DNA from: Geobacteraceae bacterium GWC2_53_11
GTDB lineage: Bacteria > Desulfobacterota > Desulfuromonadia > Geobacterales > Pseudopelobacteraceae
Length of the DNA: 64,000 bases
Assembly (NCBI GenBank): GCA_001802645.1
Contig: MGZJ01000036.1
Span: forward strand, 115,880 to 179,879
Direction: 5' to 3'
Part shown: positions 1 through 6,752 of the stretch, piece by piece
Layout: each line of letters begins with the position of its first letter
Position numbering within the stretch: the stretch's first letter is position 1
The notes under the pieces: model-generated
Seen by the model: only the letters and a program-made list of their open reading frames with translations
The model's database searches: none
Told to the model about the DNA's origin: nothing
Translations under genes and position numbers: made by a program

Positions 1-1
1 G

Positions 2-313
2 CATCGCCGCGCCATCGCCGGCGTGGTACCGGATCTGGTGGCCTGGAAACCGGGAAAGGATATGGGGGCGATAATGGGGGGACAGGGTGCGAGAGATTTT
101 GAACATCTTCGGCAGGTAACTATTGATGACCTGCACCCATCGCTGGCGGAACATCTGGATACGGACAAGCTGCAACAACAGATCGAACAACTCCCTCGCA
201 TCCTTGCCGCCCCGCTTGGCGACAACAAAAGAGGCCAGTACACCCGAAATATCCAGGCTGTGAAGCAGCTCGACACCTGGCTGAAAACCGTATCCACAGA
301 TTACACGGATTAG
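2..313 (+). CDS. C-terminal fragment of probable asparagine-synthase-like protein (candidate lasso cyclase), truncated by window start
   Basis: Frame open from base 2: HRRAIAGVVPDLVAWKPGKDMGA...YTRNIQAVKQLDTWLK. Resembles asparagine synthetase C-termini (RRAmaGivPd.v.wr..K...; terminal LxxWL) and lies in a lasso-like cluster. Confidence 0.55.
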   Translation, partial: HRRAIAGVVPDLVAWKPGKDMGAIMGGQGARDFEHLRQVTIDDLHPSLAEHLDTDKLQQQIEQLPRILAAPLGDNKRGQYTRNIQAVKQLDTWLKTVSTDYTD

Positions 314-368
314 ACGGTTTTTGTTAAGACCCAAAACGACTTGTTTTAATCTGTGAAAATCTGTGGAT
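292..368. repeat. Imperfect inverted repeat, copy 1 (ATCCACAGATTACACGGATTA...TTAATCTGTGAAAATCTGTGGAT)
   Basis: Arms read directly; same family as 4459-4571. Confidence 0.75.
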
Positions 369-401
369 ATGATTAAAACATCCACTGTGCGAGGGCAACA
401 G

Positions 402-1208
402 ATGAACCAAATAGCGCCAGAGCAGTTGGCCCAGATGCTGGGCGTACCGTTATTCAACACCCCGTACTTCATCCCGGTCTATCCATCTGGCGACCAGGGA
501 TCATGGCGGCTCTCGCACATGGCGAGCGGCATCGATTTCGGCTATTACACCCGCCAGTGGCTGATTTCCGGAATGCCGCTGCTTATGCGTCACGCTCCGG
601 GCAATCCGGAACAGTGGGAGACCTGGATGTCGCTCACTCCGCACGAAATCGAGAGTCAGGAGCCGGGCTGCCTGTGCGCCCATGGACACACGGTCATCAT
701 GGGGTTGGGGATGGGATGGGTAGCCCTGAACGCTGCGCTGAATCCGGCAGTGCGAAAGGTCACGGTGGTGGAGTTGGATGAAGAGGTAATCAAGTTGATC
801 AGCGCCAGCGGCGTGACCGGACAATTGCCTCCGGAGATAGCGGACAAGATCGTCATTGTCCGGGCCAACGCCATGGAATGGCAGCCGGATGAGCCGGTGG
901 ATTTTCTCTATGCCGATATCTGGCGCCCCATTGCCGACACCAATGCTTTGGCGGACACACAACGGATGCAGCAGAATATTCAGGCAACAGAGGTCTACTT
1001 CTGGGGGCAGGAATTGCGGCTGTTTACCGCGCATCAGCGCATGTTCGGCCCGGATGCGCCACTTGGTGTTGAAGGATTGCGGCACTGCGCCAGCCGGGAG
1101 CTCAGCCTCCCGCTCGTCCTCCCCTGGGGCGACGAGTATCCGGAACGGATAACGGCAGCGGTCACGAACCGGCAGGTACGGGGATTGCCGATGGAGGAGA
1201 GAGCTTAG
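402..1208 (+). CDS. Class I SAM-dependent methyltransferase / spermidine-synthase-like fold
   Basis: Motif VIMGLGMGWVALNAAL..KVTVVELDEEVIKL; ORF opens at GTG 363 inside the repeat, ATG 402 follows GAGGG. Confidence 0.6.
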   Translation: MNQIAPEQLAQMLGVPLFNTPYFIPVYPSGDQGSWRLSHMASGIDFGYYTRQWLISGMPLLMRHAPGNPEQWETWMSLTPHEIESQEPGCLCAHGHTVIMGLGMGWVALNAALNPAVRKVTVVELDEEVIKLISASGVTGQLPPEIADKIVIVRANAMEWQPDEPVDFLYADIWRPIADTNALADTQRMQQNIQATEVYFWGQELRLFTAHQRMFGPDAPLGVEGLRHCASRELSLPLVLPWGDEYPERITAAVTNRQVRGLPMEERA

Positions 1209-1529
1209 TCAGCTTTCCTCCACCAGCACATTAAACACGCTTTCATAATAATACGCGTTTGGATCCGGTGTCCCGGCATGGGTGGCGGATATGTGGATCA
1301 ACTCCGGCCCGAACCCTTCCGCCGACATCGGGTACGAATTATCCGGCAGGACGGGAATTCCCAGGGATGGATCGAAATTCAGGGAAAAACTTTCAAAGAG
1401 CGGCGAAATCTGCCGGGACGTGATGCCGGCCAAACGTAGCGGAATTGCCTGATCGTCACTTATTTGCACGGTAAAGATACTGTTTACCAATGGTTCAAAA
1501 ACCGCTTTGCTGAATTTGGGCATCGTCAT
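1209..1529 (-). CDS. DUF6916-like small protein
   Basis: 106-aa ORF next to a tail-collar gene; family recognition from memory. Confidence 0.5.
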   Translation of the reverse strand: MTMPKFSKAVFEPLVNSIFTVQISDDQAIPLRLAGITSRQISPLFESFSLNFDPSLGIPVLPDNSYPMSAEGFGPELIHISATHAGTPDPNAYYYESVFNVLVEES

Positions 1530-1729
1530 ATTTCCTCGGTAGCTTTAATTTCAAATGGCGCCGCAATAGTAGAACAAAGAGGGCAGGTCGATCAATCAAT
1601 TTCCCCGTCAGTATATTCAGTTTCACCAATTAGAGTATTGGTCATAAATTTAATTGATAAATACAGACACATGTGCTACCAGAATTATTACGTAAGTAAA
1701 TAATCCTAAGTAAAAAGGGGGAACAAACA

Positions 1730-2359
1730 ATGGACAGTTACATGGCTTCAATCATGACGTTTGCTTTCAACTGGACACCGATGTATTTTGCCCAGTGCAA
1801 CGGGGCCACGCTGCAGATTCAGCAGAACTCGGCGCTCTATGCGCTGATCGGCGTCGTCTTCGGCGGCAACGGCAGCACCAACTTTATGTTGCCGAATCTG
1901 CAGGGGCGGACTCCGGTTCACTACGGCACAGCTGCAGGCGGAACCGCCCGGGCATTTGGAATTCCATTCGGACAGGACAACATGACCCTGACCCAGACCC
2001 AGCTCCCGACCCACGGGCACACCCTTCAAGAGGTGCAGGCGGGGCAGACGGTAACCACCACGACAGCCGTCACGGTAAATGCTGGAGATGCTCAGGGAAC
2101 TGTCAACAAGCCTCAAAACACCGCCTATTGGGCAAAGGGGTGGGACGCAGCAGACTCATCAGTTCTCTCAAATTACACCAACACCAAAAATGTCACCATG
2201 GCCTCCGACGCGGTTCAGGTTACGGTCACCCCAACATTCAGGGCGACAAACCTGGCCATCGGCGCTGCCGGCGCGGGCGCAGCCTTCCCCCTGCCTCAGC
2301 CGTCACTGGCGCTCAATTTCTGTATCTGCACGGCAGGCATATTCCCGTCCCGCACCTAA
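1730..2359 (+). CDS. Phage tail collar domain protein (microcystin-dependent-protein/Mdp type)
   Basis: N-terminal FNWTPMYFAQCNGATLQIQQNSALYALIGVVFGGNGSTNFMLPNLQGRTPVHYG; GGGGGAA ribosome-binding site. Confidence 0.85.
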   Translation: MDSYMASIMTFAFNWTPMYFAQCNGATLQIQQNSALYALIGVVFGGNGSTNFMLPNLQGRTPVHYGTAAGGTARAFGIPFGQDNMTLTQTQLPTHGHTLQEVQAGQTVTTTTAVTVNAGDAQGTVNKPQNTAYWAKGWDAADSSVLSNYTNTKNVTMASDAVQVTVTPTFRATNLAIGAAGAGAAFPLPQPSLALNFCICTAGIFPSRT

Positions 2360-2368
2360 CAGCAACAT

Positions 2369-2408
2369 GCCCCCTGCCCGCCTTATAAAAGGAGCGCAGG
2401 GGGCTTTT
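2369..2408 (+). terminator. Intrinsic terminator/attenuator: GCCCCCTGC ... GCAGGGGGC TTTT
   Basis: Perfect 9-bp arms at 2369-2377 and 2396-2404 followed by TTTT. Confidence 0.75.
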
Positions 2409-2434
2409 CAACAAACACACGGAGGAGCGAGCTT

Positions 2435-2602
2435 ATGAACGAACCAACAAATAAAAACATACTCCATGAGAACGCCAAAACGGACGTGACACCCCGGACA
2501 TGGAGCGCACCCAGGTTACGGCGAATACCGGCAGCCAACACGAGCGGCAGTGGAAAACCTGTTTTTGGTGGGGAGTCAGGCGTTACCACCGGGCTTTCCT
2601 GA
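2435..2602 (+). CDS. Putative lasso-type RiPP precursor peptide, 55 aa (MNEPTNKNILHENAKTDVTPRTWSAPRLRRIPAANTSGSGKPVFGGESGVTTGLS)
   Basis: Absent from supplied ORF track. GGAGGAG Shine-Dalgarno at 2421-2427; WxxPxL leader motif, Gly-rich C-terminus with single Glu, C-terminal Ser; immediately upstream of HPr-kinase-like gene. Confidence 0.7.
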   Translation: MNEPTNKNILHENAKTDVTPRTWSAPRLRRIPAANTSGSGKPVFGGESGVTTGLS

Positions 2603-2674
2603 CAAATATATCGTTTCAGCTTCAAACCGGGGGAACACGCGTAATTAGTTGCCAATTCGCATTTATTCAAAGGA

Positions 2675-3592
2675 ATGCCCAGACTACCCATGAGTATGCA
2701 TCGTATCTTCGGCCTGAATATCGCCTCCTCCCTTCGCCTGCCATCCCTTGCCATTACAGCACCCCAACCGAATGTTCCCGACGTGTTCATCGCATACGGC
2801 GACACCCCCGAGGCGCTGACCGATCCCCGTATCAAGGGGGTGCGCTTTCAGGCATCTCCAGGCGAATTCCTGCTGCTGGTGGATAACGTGGCGCGCTTTT
2901 ACGTGCAGGACGGCAACCGCATCACCATCACGCCGGAGAGCGGGGCGAACGAGGACGACATCCTCATCTTCCTGATGGGCTCAGCCATGGGAGCACTTTT
3001 GCACCAGCGCAACATCCTGGTGCTGCACGGCAGCGCCATTGCGGTGAATGGGCAAAGCGTCGCTTTTTGCGGCCCGTCCGGCATCGGTAAATCGACCTTG
3101 GCCGCCGGATTTCACCAGCGCGGCTACCCCTTCCTGGCCGACGATCTCTGCGCTATTACCATGTGTGACGGGGGTCCGGCGGTGATCCCCGGTTTTCCGA
3201 GGTTGAAGCTGTGGGCCGATACCCTGAAGAAACTGGACACCAGCAAGGATCAGCTCAAAAGCGTCCGCTGGGGAGTGGACCTGGAAAAATACTTTCTGCC
3301 GGTGGATTCTTCTCTGCATACGCCGGTGCCGCTGCAAGCGGTGTTTATCCTGAAATCGACCAACAAGGACGCCCTGGTCATTACTCCGCTGCCGGGAAAT
3401 GAAAAGATCGATCCGCTCATCGAGAACACCTACCGGATGCACTTTCTACACGGATTGGGCGGCAAAAAGGATCATTTCAAACAGTGCGCCGCGGTGGCGG
3501 CCAAGGCCGAGGTCTGCAAAGTAGTCCGCCCGGACAAAGGCTTTCTGCTGGATGAGCTGATGGATATGGTGGCGGAGCGCTTCCCGTCATGA
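2675..3592 (+). CDS. HPr-kinase-like (HprK-type) protein; start 2675 or 2690
   Basis: Walker A GPSGIGKST, FLADDLCAI; similar proteins accompany paeninodin-type lasso clusters. Confidence 0.8.
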   Translation: MPRLPMSMHRIFGLNIASSLRLPSLAITAPQPNVPDVFIAYGDTPEALTDPRIKGVRFQASPGEFLLLVDNVARFYVQDGNRITITPESGANEDDILIFLMGSAMGALLHQRNILVLHGSAIAVNGQSVAFCGPSGIGKSTLAAGFHQRGYPFLADDLCAITMCDGGPAVIPGFPRLKLWADTLKKLDTSKDQLKSVRWGVDLEKYFLPVDSSLHTPVPLQAVFILKSTNKDALVITPLPGNEKIDPLIENTYRMHFLHGLGGKKDHFKQCAAVAAKAEVCKVVRPDKGFLLDELMDMVAERFPS

Positions 3593-4449
3593 ACGGCATT
3601 ATCTGGCTCGCCTCATACCCCAAATCGGGCAACACCTGGTTCCGCATCTTCCTGACCAACCTGTTGCGCGATAGCGATACACCGGCCAACATCAACGAAC
3701 TGGAGACGTCCCCCATTGCCAGCGCCAGGGGAATCTTCGATCAGCACATCGGCTTCGAGGCGTCCGACCTCAGCGCCGACGAAATAGACAGACTCCGCCC
3801 GGAGCTGTACTGCTATCTGGCTGAAGAGCAAGAAGAACCACTCTTCATGAAGATCCACGACGCCTATACCCTGGTAGCAGACAACCTGCCACTGATCCCG
3901 GCGACAGCCACCGGCGGCGCGCTTTACTTTATCCGCAACCCGCTGGATGTGGCGGTTTCGTTCGCCCATCACAACGGAACCGACTACGACACCGCCATTG
4001 ACAACATGGCCGATAACGCATTCACCTTCTGCGGCAAGCCCAAGCGGCTGCACAAACAGTTACGCCAAAAGCTCCTCACCTGGAGCGAACATGTGTTGAC
4101 CTGGGCCGATACCGCGCCGTTTCCGGTCTGCCTGCTCCGCTACGAAGATATGAAGACTCAGCCGTTGGAGACGTTCACTCGCGCGGTTTGCTTTGCCGGA
4201 CTCCCCCACAACGAGGAGCAGATCAACAAAGCGCTAGCCTTCAGCAAATTCGAGGTGGTCCAGCAGCAGGAAGAGTCGGAAGGGTTTCAGGAAAAAAGCC
4301 CAGCGTCAAAACGCTTTTTCCGCAAGGGAGAGAGCGGTTCGTGGCGCGAGGAACTGACCGAGGTGCAGGTGCAGCGGATTGTAGCCGATCACCGCGAGGT
4401 GATGCAGCGCTTCGGGTACCTGGATAAAGACGGGGAGATTGTGGCGTGA
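3589..4449 (+). CDS. PAPS-dependent sulfotransferase domain protein
   Basis: WLASYPKSGNTWFRIFLTNLL (5'-PSB loop), FIRNPLDVAVSFAHHNG (3'-PB), FRKGESGSWR; overlaps previous gene by ATGA. Confidence 0.85.
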   Translation: MNGIIWLASYPKSGNTWFRIFLTNLLRDSDTPANINELETSPIASARGIFDQHIGFEASDLSADEIDRLRPELYCYLAEEQEEPLFMKIHDAYTLVADNLPLIPATATGGALYFIRNPLDVAVSFAHHNGTDYDTAIDNMADNAFTFCGKPKRLHKQLRQKLLTWSEHVLTWADTAPFPVCLLRYEDMKTQPLETFTRAVCFAGLPHNEEQINKALAFSKFEVVQQQEESEGFQEKSPASKRFFRKGESGSWREELTEVQVQRIVADHREVMQRFGYLDKDGEIVA

Positions 4450-4458
4450 CAAAATCTC

Positions 4459-4571
4459 ATCCACAGATTACACGGATTTTTTAAAACCAACACGTTTCTT
4501 TGTTTCAGTTTTGTTCCGGAATTAGGGCTTTTCGTTTTGATTTAATCTGTGAAAATCCATGAAATCTGTGG
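4459..4571. repeat. Imperfect inverted repeat, copy 2 (ATCCACAGATTACACGGATT...TTTAATCTGTGAAAATCCATGAAATCTGTGGA)
   Basis: Left arm identical to copy at 292; right arm has a short extension. Confidence 0.75.
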
Positions 4572-4599
4572 ACAAAAAATAAACACGAAAGAGCGCACC

Positions 4600-5283
4600 A
4601 TGAACCGAAGCAAGACCAATTTTATGGGTGGAGTAGAACACTACAAACTCGGCCTGCTCCCCCAGGCCAGCATGATGCTGCGCGACTGCATCAAGGGTGA
4701 TCCCCGCCACGCCGAGGCCCACAACCTGCTGGGGATCATCAGCTACCAGTGCGAAGAGTACGGCGATTCGCTGGCCTGGCTGCAACGGGCCATCGCCATC
4801 AACCCGCATGAACCGAACTACTACAACAACGCCGGAGTCGCCGCCCACGCCTTGCAGCGCCATGAAGAGGCGCGCATCTTTTTTCTCAAGGCCATGGAGC
4901 TGAACCCGGATTATCACGACCCGTACAACAACCTGGGCAACCTGCTCAAAGAGCTGTTCCGCTACGACGAAGCGATCTTGCATTTCAAGCAGGCCCTCAA
5001 CCTGAAACCCGGTTTTGCCGAGGCCTGCTTCAACCTGGCCATGACCCTTGAGATGAAGGGACACACCATTGAAGCGGTCTTTTATCTCCAGCAAACCATC
5101 AAGATGGCACCCGACCACATCCAGGCCCACGAGCAGCTGGCACGGCTGCTGCCGCAACAGCGACGGGGGGACGAGGCGGCGGATCACGCCCGCCAGGCAG
5201 CCTGGCTGCAACCCCGTCAGAAGGTGTTTTACAAGGAAACTCCGGTCTGGACGGCGCCGAACTTTAAAGGACTCTTGTCATGA
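4600..5283 (+). CDS. Tetratricopeptide repeat protein
   Basis: Repeated AHNLLGIISYQCEEYGDSLAWLQRAIAINP / PYNNLGNLLKELFRYDEAILHFKQALNLKP units. Confidence 0.85.
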   Translation: MNRSKTNFMGGVEHYKLGLLPQASMMLRDCIKGDPRHAEAHNLLGIISYQCEEYGDSLAWLQRAIAINPHEPNYYNNAGVAAHALQRHEEARIFFLKAMELNPDYHDPYNNLGNLLKELFRYDEAILHFKQALNLKPGFAEACFNLAMTLEMKGHTIEAVFYLQQTIKMAPDHIQAHEQLARLLPQQRRGDEAADHARQAAWLQPRQKVFYKETPVWTAPNFKGLLS

Positions 5284-6215
5284 ACATCGCCGTTCTCTGT
5301 AATGGAACCGTATTGCAGCCTACCCTGGAGGCGCTGTACAGCCAGGGCTTGCTGGCGGGTGTAGCCGTGCCCGGTAGCGGAGGCGGCGAAGACATCAATT
5401 TCCCGCTGGAAATGGCGCTCCGCCAAGTGGGAATCCCGTTTCTGCATGTCGGCAAGGACGACCTGACCGGACAGCTTGCCCCCTGGCTGGGCGAAATATC
5501 CGCCGACGTGGTCTGCTGCATGGGCTTTCCCGGCAAGATTCCGCCTGAGCTGCTGGAGCTGCCCCGCCTCGGTTTTTTCAACCTGCACGGCGGCGCATTG
5601 CCGCGCTACCGTGGGCCTGATCCGGTTTTCTGGCAGATCAAAAACCGGGAGCCTTTCGGCACCATTACGATCCATCGCATGACCTCGAAAATCGACGGCG
5701 GCGGCATCGCCCACGCCGAGCTGGTTCCGCTCGGCCCGGACGACACCTACGCCCTGCACATGCAGCGGCTGGGCGGAACGCTGCCACGGGTGATGATCGA
5801 GTTTGTCCAGCAGTTGGCCATCCATGGCGACAAGCTCCCGCTGCATGCGCAGGAAGCCACGACGACACCCTATCTGGCGCGCCCGGCGGACGCCGACCGG
5901 ACGATCGACTGGAGCTGGTCGGCTGTGGAGATCAACGCCCTGGTGCGGGCCTGCAACCCGATCTATGGCGGCGCTTTGACACTACTGAAAGGAATCCCGG
6001 TACGCGTGTTGGAGGTATCCCCCGCCCCGTCATGTGCCGACAACCTGACGCCCCCCGGCACGATCATCGCGGCCAGCGCGGCAGATGGTATCCGCGTGGC
6101 GTGCGGCCAGGGAGAAACGCTATCACTGGAGCTTTTTTACGCTACCGACGGCTTTTTTTCGGGACGCCGCCTGGCCCGGATCTTTGGCCTCTGTCCGGGC
6201 GACCGGATGGCATGA
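5280..6215 (+). CDS. Formyltransferase-like protein (methionyl-tRNA formyltransferase fold)
   Basis: GFFNLHGGALPRYRGPDPVFWQIKNREPFGTITIHRMTSKIDGG; ATGA overlap with TPR gene. Confidence 0.8.
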   Translation: MNIAVLCNGTVLQPTLEALYSQGLLAGVAVPGSGGGEDINFPLEMALRQVGIPFLHVGKDDLTGQLAPWLGEISADVVCCMGFPGKIPPELLELPRLGFFNLHGGALPRYRGPDPVFWQIKNREPFGTITIHRMTSKIDGGGIAHAELVPLGPDDTYALHMQRLGGTLPRVMIEFVQQLAIHGDKLPLHAQEATTTPYLARPADADRTIDWSWSAVEINALVRACNPIYGGALTLLKGIPVRVLEVSPAPSCADNLTPPGTIIAASAADGIRVACGQGETLSLELFYATDGFFSGRRLARIFGLCPGDRMA

Positions 6216-6250
6216 TAGCGACACGGTCAAACGACGAAACGACACACCAC

Positions 6251-6718
6251 ATGCCCACTACTTTGTTGACCTATATTCGCTCCGTCACGGCCAAGTGGCG
6301 AAAACGCAGCGGCACCGAGCGGTTGCTCCTGCTGGAAGCCTTTGCCTTGCTGGGAGTGGCCCGGCTGCTGGTGCTCATGATGCCGTTCCGCTGGCTGGCA
6401 GGCTCGCTGGGTAAACACATGAGGGAATCCGCCCCGGAAGTAGCTCCTGCTGAGCTCCGGCACGCCCGTCTGATTGGCCAGGCGGTACGCTCCGCCGCCA
6501 ACAACACCCCATGGCAGAGCGTCTGCCTGCCGCAGGCCGTGGCGGGACAGTGGATGCTGAAACGGCGCAGGATCGCCGCCACCCTCTACCTGGGGGTGGC
6601 AAAAGCCGATGTCAAACCGGAACAACTCGCCGCGCACGCCTGGCTCCGTTGCGGTGAGGCCATTATCACCGGCGCTGCCGGACACCGGCAGTTTACGGTT
6701 GTTGCCACGTTTTCCTGA
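6251..6718 (+). CDS. Lasso peptide biosynthesis B2 protein (transglutaminase-like leader peptidase)
   Basis: 155 aa; WQSVCLPQAVAGQWMLKRRRIAATLYLGVAK ... LAAHAWLRCGEAIITG; Cys and His of the PF13471-type core visible. Confidence 0.85.
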   Translation: MPTTLLTYIRSVTAKWRKRSGTERLLLLEAFALLGVARLLVLMMPFRWLAGSLGKHMRESAPEVAPAELRHARLIGQAVRSAANNTPWQSVCLPQAVAGQWMLKRRRIAATLYLGVAKADVKPEQLAAHAWLRCGEAIITGAAGHRQFTVVATFS

Positions 6719-6752
6719 ACAGACACCACCCCGGCACCCCAGGATCAGACCC

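Noticed and set aside
501-1085. Long minus-strand ORF antisense to the methyltransferase gene
   Set aside because: Shadow ORF in high-GC coding sequence; no recognisable motif, opposite strand encodes a recognisable protein.
1730-2359. Prophage or tailocin locus
   Set aside because: Only one collar-domain gene and DUF6916; no capsid, terminase, sheath, integrase or lysis genes in the window.
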